A stretch of DNA of 64,000 bases from PALSA-612 sp963776375 (GCA_963776375.1 CAVZMF010000002.1:744001-808000); one strand, 5' to 3'; positions 25,603 through 34,500 are shown, counted from the stretch's first letter. The notes: generated from the letters alone by a model not told the origin. Translations and numbers: made by a program.

Positions 25603-25628
25603 GCTGGACCCAGTATAGGCCGCGGTTT

Positions 25629-26081
25629 CTACGCCGCCTGGCGGCCCTCCGGGCCCTGCGCGGCGTCCTCGAGATCGGCGTCCTCGACCGCGTCCAGCGC
25701 CGCGGAGAGCAGCGTGCGGACGCGCCGGGCGGCGACGAGCAGGAGCTCGCGCTCGTGGCGGGCCTCTTGCGTTATCGAGCGGGCCTCGCGGTGCGCCTCG
25801 TCCAGGATCGTGCCCGCCTCGCGCCGCGCCTCGTCGCGCACGTCCTGGGACGCGCGCTCGGCCGTGAGCATCGTCGTCCGCATCAGCTCCTCGACCTCGC
25901 GGTGCCGGGTGACCTCGCGTTCGAGCTCGTCGACCCGGTCGACGAGGTCCATGCGCTCCTGCCACACGGACTCGTAGCTCGACGCGATCTCGGCGAGCGT
26001 GGTGTCGACGGCGCCGCGGCGGTAGCCGAGCAGCGTCCTCCGGAAGTGGACGTGGCGGATCTCGACAGGGGAGTAGCTCAT
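25629..26081 (-). CDS. divIVA: DivIVA-domain protein (polar growth/septum placement)
   Basis: DivIVA marks curved membrane at poles and septa and recruits growth factors. The N-terminal SPVEIRHVHFRRTLLGYRRGAVD is the lipid-binding segment, followed by a long coiled coil (about residues 30-130). With 150 residues it is shorter than the actinobacterial Wag31 type, so it may be a DivIVA-domain relative rather than the main polarity determinant. It follows yggT and sepF in the standard order. ATG start at 26081. Confidence 0.85.
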   Translation of the reverse strand: MSYSPVEIRHVHFRRTLLGYRRGAVDTTLAEIASSYESVWQERMDLVDRVDELEREVTRHREVEELMRTTMLTAERASQDVRDEARREAGTILDEAHREARSITQEARHERELLLVAARRVRTLLSAALDAVEDADLEDAAQGPEGRQAA

Positions 26082-26091
26082 GGGTACCTCC

Positions 26092-26403
26092 TCAGTGCAG
26101 GTGGTCGATGATGACCCCGTTGATGAGCAGCCGGGCCAGGTACAGGGCGGCGATCGCGATCACGGGCGAGAGGTCGAGCGCCCCGATCGGCGGCAGCAGG
26201 CGGCGGAAGATCCGGATGTACGGCTCGCACGTGTCGTAGAGGAACCGCTGCAGCCAGTTGAGCGCGTACGGAACCTGGATCCAGGACAGGATCACGTAGG
26301 CAAAGATCAGCGCCGAGTAGACGTAGACGAACACGGCCACGAACTGCGCGACGACGTCCGCCGTGTCAGCGATCAGCCCAAGACTGGCGCCCAGGACGCC
26401 CAT
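26092..26403 (-). CDS. YggT-family membrane protein
   Basis: 103 residues with two hydrophobic regions (about 5-40 and 70-100). The loop between carries the family pattern SWIQVPYALNWLQRFLYDTCEPYIRIFRRLLPPIG. The family is linked to cell division and osmotic or turgor traits, but the reaction is unknown. It lies between sepF and divIVA, ten bases before divIVA. ATG start at 26403. Confidence 0.9.
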   Translation of the reverse strand: MGVLGASLGLIADTADVVAQFVAVFVYVYSALIFAYVILSWIQVPYALNWLQRFLYDTCEPYIRIFRRLLPPIGALDLSPVIAIAALYLARLLINGVIIDHLH

Positions 26404-26559
26404 AGACGTGACATTCGGCTCACAGCAGATGCTTCCTTGTGGCCTGGGTCCGTTGACGTTCGCTGGCCGCCGATGCCGGCTTGCCGGCGTCGGCCGCAGC
26501 GGCTGTGTGCGAGACGCTCAGGGAAGGGGGCCCACGGGGGACCGGCCGTTTCCCCCGTG
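26404..26559. other. sepF-yggT gap
   Basis: This 156-base gap holds palindrome copy D (26533-26559), which starts directly at the sepF stop codon. It also holds an imperfect 12-bp hairpin with TT loop (GCCGATGCCGGC, one mismatch) near 26468-26493. Neither is followed by a U tract. A promoter for yggT could lie here. Confidence 0.4.
26533..26559. repeat. dispersed palindrome, copy D
   Basis: Arms CACGGGGGA and TTTCCCCCGTG flank an ACCGGCCG centre in place of the usual CCATGG, so the centre changed while the arms stayed paired. The left flank GGGAAGGGGGC matches the family flank. Confidence 0.75.
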
Positions 26560-27192
26560 TCAAGCCTGGTTGAAGAAGCCGCCGCTCTCGAGCACTCTCG
26601 CGCGCTCCTCGGCCGAGACCTGGACGTTGTGCGGCGTGAGCAGGAAGACGCGGTCCGCGACGCGCTGCATGGAGCCGTTGAGTGCGTACGTGAGCCCACT
26701 GGCGAAGTCGACCAGCCGCTTGGACAGCTCCTGGTCGGCGTTCTGGAGGTTGACGATCACCGGCACGCCGAGCTTGAAGCGGTCCGCGATCTGCTGCGCG
26801 TCGTTGAAGCTCCGTGGGAGCACGAGGTGCACCTGGGCGCCCGGAGGCGGCGGAACCGCCTCGACCGGGCGCGGCCGAGACCGGCCCGACTGGCGGGACG
26901 AGGGCTTCGGCTTCTGCGCCGGGACCGGAGCGAGCTCGCGCGAGGGCTTGCGCGCGAGGGTGTCCGCAGCAGGCTCCGCCAGGACGCTGGACTCGGAAAC
27001 GGTCCAGTCGTCGTAATCGTCGGCAGACCGCCCACGCGGAGTCAGCCGTCGGACGTTCGCGCTCTGCCGCTCCGCGTAGCTCTGCTCGAGCTCGTCCTCT
27101 GTCAGGTAGCCGTCGTCGTCCCACGCGTCGTCGTACTCCTCTGCGATGCCGAAGTAGACGAGCGTGCGGTTCCAGAGATCGCCGAAACCCAT
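26560..27192 (-). CDS. sepF: cell division protein SepF
   Basis: SepF anchors and bundles FtsZ. The N-terminal amphipathic segment (MGFGDLWNRTLVYFGI) binds the membrane, a Pro/Arg-rich linker follows (about residues 45-105), and the C-terminal SepF domain has FNDAQQIADRFKLGVPVIVNLQNAD and RVADRVFLLTPHNV. 210 residues. ATG start at 27192. The reading frame is open through from yggS only because of extra bases near 27230; the two are separate genes, with the yggS stop at 27203. Confidence 0.94.
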   Translation of the reverse strand: MGFGDLWNRTLVYFGIAEEYDDAWDDDGYLTEDELEQSYAERQSANVRRLTPRGRSADDYDDWTVSESSVLAEPAADTLARKPSRELAPVPAQKPKPSSRQSGRSRPRPVEAVPPPPGAQVHLVLPRSFNDAQQIADRFKLGVPVIVNLQNADQELSKRLVDFASGLTYALNGSMQRVADRVFLLTPHNVQVSAEERARVLESGGFFNQA

Positions 27193-27202
27193 GCCCGGAA
27201 TG

Positions 27203-27801
27203 TTAGTCCCGCCACAACACGGAGCCCACACCGAGACGAAGGTGGCTCCCTCCTCGGCGGCCACGCGGTAGTCCTGGCTCGTGCCCATCGAGAGCTCCTT
27301 CAGCCCGAGGCTCTCCGCCAGCTCGCGCAGGCGGCGGAAGTACGGTCGCGACCGCTCGGGGTCGTCGGCGAGCGGCGGCATCGTCGCCAGGCCGCGGATC
27401 TCGACCGGCGAGCGCTCGACGAAGCCCGCGACCTGCCCGGGAGCGACGCCGGACTTCGTCTCTTCGCCGGCCAGGTTGACCTGCACGAGCGCGGGAATGC
27501 CCAGGCGCTGCGCCGCTGACTCCGAGTCGAGCGAGTGCACGAGCTCGCAGAGCGCGCTGACGTCGCGCGCCTTGCGGCTCTGGAGGTGGCCGATGAAATG
27601 CCAGCGGAACGCGTCGCCGTAGCGCGCGTGCTTGGCCTCGAGGTCCTGGAGCCGGTTCTCACCCACGACCTCGATCCCGGCCTCGACCAGCGCTGCCATG
27701 TCCTCGACAGCCACGTACTTCGTGGCCGCCACGACCGTCACGCCGGGGCCGACCTCGGCCCGGATGCGCCCGTAGGTCTCGCGGATGCGGTCAGCGTCCA
27801 C
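27203..27801 (-). CDS. YggS/PLPBP pyridoxal-phosphate homeostasis protein, two extra bases near the end
   Basis: The PLP-binding protein of the alanine-racemase fold keeps free PLP in balance. VVAATKYV holds the PLP lysine, followed by GENRLQDLEAKH, WHFIGHLQSRKA, NLAGEETKSG and MGTSQDYRVAAEEGATFV. The family ending V-R-V-G-S appears if two extra bases near 27228-27232 are removed, giving VRVGSVLWRD and a TAA at 27203-27205. Without this, the frame runs into sepF. Length (599) is 3n+2, in agreement. The start at 27801 overlaps the CCA-enzyme stop by 11 bases. Confidence 0.88.
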
Positions 27802-30355
27802 CGGCGATCAGCTCACGTGCCGCAGCCAGCTCCGACTCGCGCCCGTCGAGCTGGCCGTTCAGCTTCAGGCGGCGCAGCTCGGCGAGCACCTCCCCCACGC
27901 GTGGCGACTCGGCCAGGCCCAGCTCGGCCAGATCGGCGCCCGTGACCTCGAGCCGGATCCCGCGCAGGTCGGAGAAATAGCGTTGCAGGGCGGGCAGGTC
28001 GGCGAGCGCGAGCGCGAAGAGCGGCGTGTCCGGCGCGTACGGCTCGGCCAGCGCGACGACCTCTGCCGCCGAGAGCGGCTCGCCCTGCATGCGCTCGACG
28101 AGCCGCGGGCCGACGGTGACGGCGTGGGCGATCTGCTCGACGTCCCGGCGCCGCATCTTCAGCCGCTCGAGCCAGCCGTACACCTCGTCGGGCGGGAGCT
28201 TCCGCGCGAGCACGGCGATGCCGATCCTCCAGGCCGGGACGTCGAGGCCGTACTCCGACGCCAGCCCGCGCGCGCGAAGGATCAGCCCTGCGGCCTCCTC
28301 GTCGGCCGCGAGGTGGGGATGGATGGCCGTCGCCATGCCCAGCTCGGCCAGCCGCAGCACGGCGTGCTCGACCTCGCCCTCCGAGAGCAAAAGCTCCAGC
28401 TCGTCGCGCAGCCGCTCCGAGGACAGGTCGCCGACGAGCCCCATCTCGATGCAGCCGCGGGCGAGCCGGGCCGTGTGCTCGTCCATCCGGAACCCGTAGC
28501 GGTTCTCGTAGCGGATGCCGCGCAGGATCCGGGTCGGATCGTCGATGAAGGACAGGCTGTGCAGCACGCGGATCCGCCCGGCGACGAGGTCGCGGCGGCC
28601 GCCGAACGGGTCGAGCAGCCGGCCGAAGTCGTCGCCGCGGAGCGAGGCGGCCATGGCGTTGATCGTGAAGTCGCGGCGGTGGAGGTCATCGCGGATCGAC
28701 GCATGCTCGACGGTCGGCAGCGCGGCCGGCGCATCGTAGAACTCGGTGCGCGCGGTGACGACGTCGACGCGCCGGCCGTCGCCGTAGAGCACGACGGCAG
28801 TGCCGAACTGCTCGTGCGCGCGCACGCGGCCGCCGAGCTGCTTCGCGATCGCCCGCGCGAGCGCGATGGCGTCGCCCTCGACAGCGATGTCCACGTCGAA
28901 GCTGTCCTCGCCGAGGAGGATGTCCCGGACGGTGCCGCCGACGAGATGGACGCCGTCGACCGTATCGCTCGCGGCGGCGACGGCGTCGAACACCGGCGCC
29001 AGCCGCTCGAGGCGCCGCAGCTCATGCGCGATCGACTCGCCCTTCTCGGTCGGCGCCTCCGCGGCCTCGCCGAGCGCCTGGAGGATGTCGCTCCTGGTCA
29101 CGACTCCGGCGAGCCGCTCACCGTGCAGTACCGCGACGCGCCCCTCGGCGGAGGCCGTGAGCAGCCGCTGCAGCTCGGCCAGGCTGGCGTCCTCGTCCAC
29201 CGTCGGGACGCGGCCGGACATGATCCCCTTCACCGGGGCATGCGAGAGGCCGTGGCCGATGGCCTTGTCCAGGTCCTCCCGGCGCACCGATCCGACGAGG
29301 CGGCCGTCCTCGGTGACGAGGATGCCACTCTGCCCGTAGCGCTGGCAGGCGACCATCGCTGCCGCGACCGTCTCGTCCGGCGCCACCGATCGGGCCGGGC
29401 GGGCCATGACGTCGCGGGCGCGGAGCGGCTTCCGGATCGCGTCGCCGAGGCCGCCGACGAATCGCTTCCGGGCCTTTTTCAGGCTGCCGCGGAAGATCGC
29501 CGACGCCGCCTGCGCGTGCCCGCCGCCGCCCAGCGTTGCGGCCGCCGCGCCCGCGTCGAGCTCGTCGGTGCGGCTGCGGACGACCGCGAAGACGCGTTTG
29601 TCCATCTCGACGAGGAGCGCGAGCGCCCGGCAGTCGGTGACGTCGATGATTTTTTGCGCCAGGTGCGAGATGCCCTCGACGTAGCGGGGCCAGGAGACGG
29701 CGGCGACGAGCACCTCGACGCCCGACTCGTGATGTGTATCCGCAGCCTCGAGCAGCGCGTTCATCAGCGTCCGCTCCTCCTCCGAGAGCGGGGTCCGCAG
29801 GAACGTCGCCAGCACCTCCTGACGAGCGCCGTGGCGGAGGCACCATGCGAGCGCCTCGGCATCGCGCTGGGTCGAGGACGTGTACACGAGCGAGCCGGTG
29901 TCCTCGTGGATGCCGAGCGCGAACACCGTCGCCTCGAGCGGCGTGACGGCGATCTCGCGCTCGGCCAGGATCCCGACCAGCGTCGTCGTCAGGGCCGCGT
30001 CCGAGGAGAGCACGGCGTTCTCGGGGCGCACCCAGCCGGGCAGCTCGGCCGCGTGGTGGTCGAAGACGACCTTCTCCACGCCGGGGTCGAGCGCCACCGG
30101 CTCCAGCTCGCCGAGCCGCGCCGCGTGCACCGTCTCGACGACGACGAGCCGCCTGATCGCGTCGAGCTCGATCCGCGCCGGCTCGGCGCAGCGCAGCTCG
30201 TCCGCGTGCAGCCGCGCGAACTCGCGCACGTTGCGGTTGAGCACGCTCGGTAGCACTGCCGTCGAGCCGGGATAGAGGCAGCGTGCGGCGAGCAGCGAGC
30301 CGAACGCGTCGAAGTCCGTGTTGACGTGCGTGGCGATCACCTCTGCGGGCCTCAT
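27791..30355 (-). CDS. DHH-CBS-CBS-polyA-polymerase fusion: CCA-adding (or A-adding) enzyme
   Basis: This 854-residue protein has four parts. Residues 1-300 are a DHH/DHHA1 phosphoesterase, with DHH at 99-101, and GGGGHAQAA. Residues about 310-435 are two CBS domains. Residues about 470-620 are the nucleotidyltransferase head (LVGGTVRDILLG, DVDIAVEGD, RRDFTINAMA and FIDDPTRILRGIRYENRYGF). The rest is the tRNA-binding body. Class II CCA- or A-adding enzymes with this N-terminal extension are known from Aquifex and other deep lineages. It would finish tRNA 3' ends such as tRNA-Pro at 9728. The DHH part resembles nanoRNase and may trim RNA. Frame intact. Confidence 0.9.
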   Translation of the reverse strand: MRPAEVIATHVNTDFDAFGSLLAARCLYPGSTAVLPSVLNRNVREFARLHADELRCAEPARIELDAIRRLVVVETVHAARLGELEPVALDPGVEKVVFDHHAAELPGWVRPENAVLSSDAALTTTLVGILAEREIAVTPLEATVFALGIHEDTGSLVYTSSTQRDAEALAWCLRHGARQEVLATFLRTPLSEEERTLMNALLEAADTHHESGVEVLVAAVSWPRYVEGISHLAQKIIDVTDCRALALLVEMDKRVFAVVRSRTDELDAGAAAATLGGGGHAQAASAIFRGSLKKARKRFVGGLGDAIRKPLRARDVMARPARSVAPDETVAAAMVACQRYGQSGILVTEDGRLVGSVRREDLDKAIGHGLSHAPVKGIMSGRVPTVDEDASLAELQRLLTASAEGRVAVLHGERLAGVVTRSDILQALGEAAEAPTEKGESIAHELRRLERLAPVFDAVAAASDTVDGVHLVGGTVRDILLGEDSFDVDIAVEGDAIALARAIAKQLGGRVRAHEQFGTAVVLYGDGRRVDVVTARTEFYDAPAALPTVEHASIRDDLHRRDFTINAMAASLRGDDFGRLLDPFGGRRDLVAGRIRVLHSLSFIDDPTRILRGIRYENRYGFRMDEHTARLARGCIEMGLVGDLSSERLRDELELLLSEGEVEHAVLRLAELGMATAIHPHLAADEEAAGLILRARGLASEYGLDVPAWRIGIAVLARKLPPDEVYGWLERLKMRRRDVEQIAHAVTVGPRLVERMQGEPLSAAEVVALAEPYAPDTPLFALALADLPALQRYFSDLRGIRLEVTGADLAELGLAESPRVGEVLAELRRLKLNGQLDGRESELAAARELIAGGR

Positions 30356-30437
30356 CGCTCACATTGTGACCTGGGCTGCGTTTCACGACTCCCCCGAAGG
30401 GAATAGCCCCGCTCACCATCTCCCCCTCGCACGTCTC

Positions 30438-31274
30438 TCAGGCCGCGGCGATCGTTCGCGCGGCTTCGACCGCACGGCGTGACCAGCCGTCCCGCTCGTC
30501 CCAGCCCCACGCGAGCGCGTGGGCGACACCCCAGCCGCGCAGCCGCTCCTCGTCCAGGCCCAGGCCGGCGAGGACGTCGAGCCAGCGGCGCATCGCCTGC
30601 GCGCCGCCGTCGACCGCGTTCCGGAGCAACCCCACTCCGTCGAGCTCGCGCTCGCCGACCAGCGGCTTCGGGTCGATGACGAGCCACGGCTCGCGCTCTG
30701 CACGGAGGACGTTGCCGCCGTGGAGATCCTGGTTGACGAGGAAAGCTGCACTGCGGTCGGCGGAGCGGAAGACGTCGACAGCGAGCGAGAGCAGCCGGGG
30801 TTCGAACGGCCGGCCGCCGAGCTCGTAGCGGCGCGGAACCGCCTCCGCCCAGCGCTCCCCCTCGTCCGCCAGGAGCCGGAACGGATGCGGCTCGGCCGGC
30901 TCGATCCATAGCCGCGGCAACAGCTCGGCGGCTACGGCCCTCTGGTCGACGCCGGCGTCCCAGAGCCGCGTTCCCGGGCGGCAGCGCTCGATCAGTAGCG
31001 CCCTGCGCTCGTCGTCCCGCGCGACGACGAGGACGGCACCGCGACCGGCCCAGCGCCCGAGCGCCTCCGCCTCGTGGTCGGCCTCGAAGTGGCCCGGAGC
31101 GTTCAGCTTGAGGACGACGTCGCCGGCCGGCACGACGAGTGAGTGCGGCGTGTCGACCGGCGCCTCCAGCTCGAGCCCCCAGCGCTCGGCGCACTCGTCG
31201 GCGAGCCGAGGAAGCTCCGCCAGCCAGGCGGCCTCCCGCGCCCACTCTTCGCGGAGCGCCTGCGGGACCTGCAC
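30438..31274 (-). CDS. aminoglycoside/hydroxyurea-type antibiotic kinase
   Basis: A 278-residue kinase of the streptomycin 6-kinase/hydroxyurea resistance group (APH(6)-like). The catalytic loop is NQDLHGGNVLRA and the metal-binding segment is VIDPKPLVGERELDG, both close to the family pattern. The N-terminal nucleotide-binding lobe is present (VVLKLNAP). The natural substrate in environmental actinobacteria is unknown, so resistance is only a possibility. GTG start at 31274, nine bases after the ridA stop, so it is co-transcribed with murA, hisB-like and ridA. Confidence 0.82.
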   Translation of the reverse strand: MQVPQALREEWAREAAWLAELPRLADECAERWGLELEAPVDTPHSLVVPAGDVVLKLNAPGHFEADHEAEALGRWAGRGAVLVVARDDERRALLIERCRPGTRLWDAGVDQRAVAAELLPRLWIEPAEPHPFRLLADEGERWAEAVPRRYELGGRPFEPRLLSLAVDVFRSADRSAAFLVNQDLHGGNVLRAEREPWLVIDPKPLVGERELDGVGLLRNAVDGGAQAMRRWLDVLAGLGLDEERLRGWGVAHALAWGWDERDGWSRRAVEAARTIAAA

Positions 31275-31283
31275 GTGGGCCGG

Positions 31284-31674
31284 TCAGCCCACGGTCGCGA
31301 CCGCCTCGACCTCGACGAGCACGCCGGCGGGCAGCGAGACGCCGAAGGTCGACCTGGCCGGGAAGTCCGAGCCGAAATGCGACCGGTAGACCTCGTTGAA
31401 GGCGCCGAAGTTCGCCGAGGTCGCTGAGGAAGCAGGTCGTCTTGACGACGCGGTCGAGGCTCGACCCGGCGGCCTCGAGGATCGCCGTCAGGTTCGCGAG
31501 CACCTGCTCGGTCTGCTCCTCGACGGAGTCGCCGGCCATGCCCGAGCCGTCCGCCTTCGCGCCGATCTGTCCGGCGGTGAACACGAAGCCGTTGGCCACG
31601 ATCGCCTGCGAGTACGGTGCGCCTCCGAACGGCCCGGCGGCCTGGTCGGTCGAGATCACGGTCTTCTGAGCCAC
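31284..31674 (-). CDS. ridA: RidA-family enamine/imine deaminase, one frameshift
   Basis: RidA hydrolyses reactive 2-aminoacrylate made by PLP enzymes, to protect them. The N-terminus (TDQAAGPFGGAPYSQAIVANGFVFTAGQIG), the middle (VKTTCFLSDL) and the C-terminal NFGAFNEVYRSHFG and EVEAVA are present. One extra base near 31415 must be skipped; the length (391) is 3n+1. GTG start at 31674, five bases after AAGGAG. The active-site Arg of the RSHF..PARST region is kept. Confidence 0.88.
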
Positions 31675-31676
31675 TG

Positions 31677-32232
31677 TCACTCCTTCCTTGTCGTGGGGGT
31701 GCCGCGGGGGCGGGCGGCCTGAGCGAGGGCGACGCCGAGAGCCTTGAAGATCGCCTCGAGGACGTGCTCGGTGTCGCGGCCCTCGATCAGCCGGACATGC
31801 AGGGTCAGCCCGGCGCCTTCCGCGAGCTGGCGCAGGAACTCGCCGACTACGTCCGTCTCGAGCCCGCCGACGCGTGCCTCCGTCAGGTCGACGTTGGAGA
31901 CGACGAGCGGCCGGCCCGAGGCTTCGAGCGCGACGTGGGCGAGCGCCTCGTCGGACGGCACGGCCGAGGAGCCGTGACCGCGGACGCCGGGGCCGCGGAG
32001 CTCGTCGGCGAGCGCCTCGCCCAGCGCGCGGCCCGCGGCCGCGACCTCGTCCGCCGCCGCTCCGGGCTGTACCTCGAGCGAGAGGTCGAGGGATGCGTAC
32101 TCGGCGAGCAGCGACGACCAGGTGATCGAGGACGGGCAGGCCGGTCGAGATCGACGACTGCGGGCGGCCGCTCACCGCGGCGCGCACGCGCAGGCGCGGA
32201 GTGTCGGGCCCGTCAGCCGTCGACGCGCTCAA
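31677..32232 (-). CDS. HisB-like dehydratase fold lacking metal ligands, one frameshift
   Basis: About 185 residues with the HisB order: STGLPVLDHL, VPSDEALAHVALEASGRPLV, VGGLETDVVGEFLRQLAEGAGLTLHVRLIEG and EAIFKALGVAL. True imidazoleglycerol-phosphate dehydratases bind two Mn ions by HHxxED-type motifs. Here the first is replaced by QPGAAADEVAAAGRALGEAL and the second reads DTEHVLEA instead of N-x-HH-x2-E. Catalysis is therefore unlikely. One extra base near 32112 must be skipped. The start is uncertain: TTG at 32232 overlaps murA by 20 bases, and a GTG lies a few codons later. No other his gene is near. Confidence 0.7.
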
Positions 32233-33517
32233 TCCGGGCCCCGAGCGCGCGCAGCCGCTCGTCGATCCGCTCGTAGCCGCGGTCGATCTGGCCGACGTTG
32301 CCGATCGTCGACGTGCCCTCGGCGCACAGGCTCGCGATCAGCATGGCCATCCCGGCGCGGATGTCCGGGCTCTCCATGCGCTGGCCGTACAGCTTCGCGG
32401 GGCCGGCGACGACGACGCGATGCGGGTCGCAGACGACGATCCTCGCCCCCATCCCGACGAGCTTGTCGACGAAGAAGAGGCGGCTCTCGAACATCTTCTC
32501 GAAGATCAGCAAGGTGCCGCGCGCCTGCGTGGCGAGGACGACGGCGATCGAGGTCAGGTCGGCCGGAAAGGCAGGCCAGGGGCCGTCCTCGACCTTCGGG
32601 ATCTGTCCGCCGAGGTCGTCCAGGACGGTGAGCTTCTGACCCGAAGGGACATGGAGGCTCGTTCCCTCGAACTCGACGTGCACGCCGAGGCGCGCGAACA
32701 CGGGCAGGATCGAGGCCAGGTCCTCCGCCTCCGTGTCGTCGATCGTGATCTCGCTGTCGGTGACGGCGGCCAGGCAGACGAAGCTCGCAACCTCGATGTG
32801 CTCGGGGCAGATCCGGTGCGAGCCGCCGCCGAGCCGCTCGACGCCCTCGACGCGGATGCGGTTCGTGCCGATCCCGTCGATGCGCGCGCCGAGCCCGACG
32901 AGGAACCGACAGACGTCCTGGACGTGCGGCTCGCAGGCGGCGTTCTCGATCACGGTTTCGCCGACGGCTAGGGCAGCGGCCATGACCGCGTTCTCGGTGC
33001 CGGTCACGCTGGCCTCGTCGAGGAACATCCGCGTGCCGACGAGCGGGCCTTCGAGCTCGTAGTGCTGGCCGATGGCGATCCGGGCGCCGAGCGCGTCGAG
33101 CGCGTGGATGTGCGTATCGATGCGACGCCGGCCGATGACGTCGCCGCCGGGCGGGGGCACGACCGCCTGACCGCAGCGCGCCAGCAGCGGCCCGGCGAGG
33201 AGGATCGAGGCCCGGATCTCCCGGCACAGCTCCTCGTCCAGCTCGTGCGTCGCGATCTCTGCTGCGTGGACGCGCACCTCGTTCGTCCCCGTCCACTCCG
33301 CGTCGGCTCCGAGGTGGCGCAGGAGCGCCAGCATCGTGTCCACGTCCCTGATGCGCGGGACGTTCTCGAGGGTAACCGGCTCCGCCGTGAGCACGCAGCC
33401 GGCGAGGATCGGCAGGGCGGCGTTCTTGTTCCCGGCCGCGCGCACGCGGCCCGACAGGCGGCTGCCTCCCTCGATCACGAACGACTGCTTCAGCGCGTCT
33501 GCAACGGCGGTCTGCAC
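32213..33517 (-). CDS. murA: UDP-N-acetylglucosamine 1-carboxyvinyltransferase, Cys-to-Asp active site
   Basis: MurA adds enolpyruvate to UDP-GlcNAc, the first step of peptidoglycan precursor synthesis. The Lys-Asn pair in AAGNKNAALPIL, the loop PPPGGDVIGRRRIDTHI and the C-terminal RAGMAMLIASL region are present. The active-site loop carries Asp126 where most bacteria have the Cys that fosfomycin alkylates. Asp at this site is known in Mycobacterium and Chlamydia and gives intrinsic fosfomycin resistance. 434 residues, intact. It may be one of two MurA paralogues in the genome, which cannot be told here. Confidence 0.93.
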   Translation of the reverse strand: MQTAVADALKQSFVIEGGSRLSGRVRAAGNKNAALPILAGCVLTAEPVTLENVPRIRDVDTMLALLRHLGADAEWTGTNEVRVHAAEIATHELDEELCREIRASILLAGPLLARCGQAVVPPPGGDVIGRRRIDTHIHALDALGARIAIGQHYELEGPLVGTRMFLDEASVTGTENAVMAAALAVGETVIENAACEPHVQDVCRFLVGLGARIDGIGTNRIRVEGVERLGGGSHRICPEHIEVASFVCLAAVTDSEITIDDTEAEDLASILPVFARLGVHVEFEGTSLHVPSGQKLTVLDDLGGQIPKVEDGPWPAFPADLTSIAVVLATQARGTLLIFEKMFESRLFFVDKLVGMGARIVVCDPHRVVVAGPAKLYGQRMESPDIRAGMAMLIASLCAEGTSTIGNVGQIDRGYERIDERLRALGARIERVDG

Positions 33518-33537
33518 GGCGCAAGTACGTTACCCCG

Positions 33538-34111
33538 GTGGAGCCGACGCGTGCGCACGCCTGGGAAACGCTGACCGAGTACACGAAAAGCGAGGCGCTG
33601 CTGCGGCATGCGCTCGGCGTCGAGGCGTGCATGGGCTGGTACGCCCGCGACTTCGGGGAGGACGAGGAGCTGTGGCGGGTGGTGGGGCTGCTGCACGACT
33701 TCGACTACGAGATCCACCCCACGCTCGACAAGCATCCGCAGGACGGCGCGCCGATCCTGCGCGAGCGTCGGCTATCCCGAGGTCGTCGTCGAGGCCGTCC
33801 TCTCGCACGCCGAGCACCTGGAGATGCCGCGCGACACGCCGCTGAAGAAGACGCTGTTCGCCTGCGACGAGCTCTCCGGCTTCGTCGCCGCATGCTGCTT
33901 CGTCCGGCCAGACGGGATCGAGACGCTCGAGCCGCGCTCGGTGAAGAAGAAGCTCAAGCAGCCGTCGTTCGCCGCCGGCGTCCACCGGGACGAGGTCTAC
34001 GAAGGCGCCGAGCTGCTCGGGCTCGACCTGGACCAGCACATCGCGAACGTGATCGAGGCGATGCGCGGTTCGGCGGCGGAGCTCGGACTGGAACGGACGG
34101 CCTCTGCATGA
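33538..34111 (+). CDS. HD-domain (HDIG-type) hydrolase, one frameshift
   Basis: About 190 residues of the HD superfamily of metal-dependent phosphohydrolases. LLHDFDYEIHP holds the HD pair, then HAEHLEM further on supplies other ligands, and KTLFACDELSGFV the last Asp. The substrate is unknown; such small HDIG proteins are common in actinobacteria. One extra base near 33766 must be skipped (LRE-VGYPEVVVEA). GTG start at 33538. It is divergent from murA by 20 bases and overlaps the next gene by ATGA. Confidence 0.78.
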
Positions 34112-34500
34112 CGCCGCGACTGGACATGATCGGACTCCACGTCCGGGACATGGCGGCATCGCTCGCGTTCTACCGCCGGCTCGGGCTCGACTTTGCCGAA
34201 GGCGCGGAGAGCGAGGCGCACGTCGAGACGACGTTGCCCGGCGGCCTGCGCGTCGGCTGGGACACGCACGAGGTGATGCGGAGCTTCGACCCCGCGTGGA
34301 AGCCCGCCGAGAGCGGCACGTCCTTCTCACTCTGCTTCCTCGTCGAGTCCCCGGCGGAGGTGGACTCCGTCTACGCGGAGCTCACCGGTGCCGGTTACGA
34401 GGGCCACCTCGAGCCCTGGGACGCCTTCTGGGGCCAGCGCTACGCGATCCTCAAGGATCCCGACGGCAACGACGTAGCGCTGTTTTCGCCTCAGCCGTGA
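34108..34500 (+). CDS. VOC-family (glyoxalase/bleomycin-resistance fold) protein
   Basis: 130 residues with the paired beta-alpha-beta-beta-beta units of the vicinal-oxygen-chelate fold. It starts MIGLHVRDMAASLAFYRRLGLDFAEG and ends YAILKDPDGNDVALFSP. Of the usual metal ligands His and a late Glu can be placed only partly, so it may be a binding protein rather than an enzyme. Coupled to the HD-domain gene (ATGA overlap). Confidence 0.85.
   Translation: MTPRLDMIGLHVRDMAASLAFYRRLGLDFAEGAESEAHVETTLPGGLRVGWDTHEVMRSFDPAWKPAESGTSFSLCFLVESPAEVDSVYAELTGAGYEGHLEPWDAFWGQRYAILKDPDGNDVALFSPQP

Noticed and set aside
26560..27801. YggS and SepF appear fused in one frame.
   Set aside because: Removing two extra bases near 27230 restores the conserved VRVGS ending and a TAA stop at 27203, just before the SepF ATG.
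30438..31274. Calling the kinase a proven antibiotic-resistance gene.
   Set aside because: Family membership alone does not show the substrate; it sits in a chromosomal core run without mobile elements.
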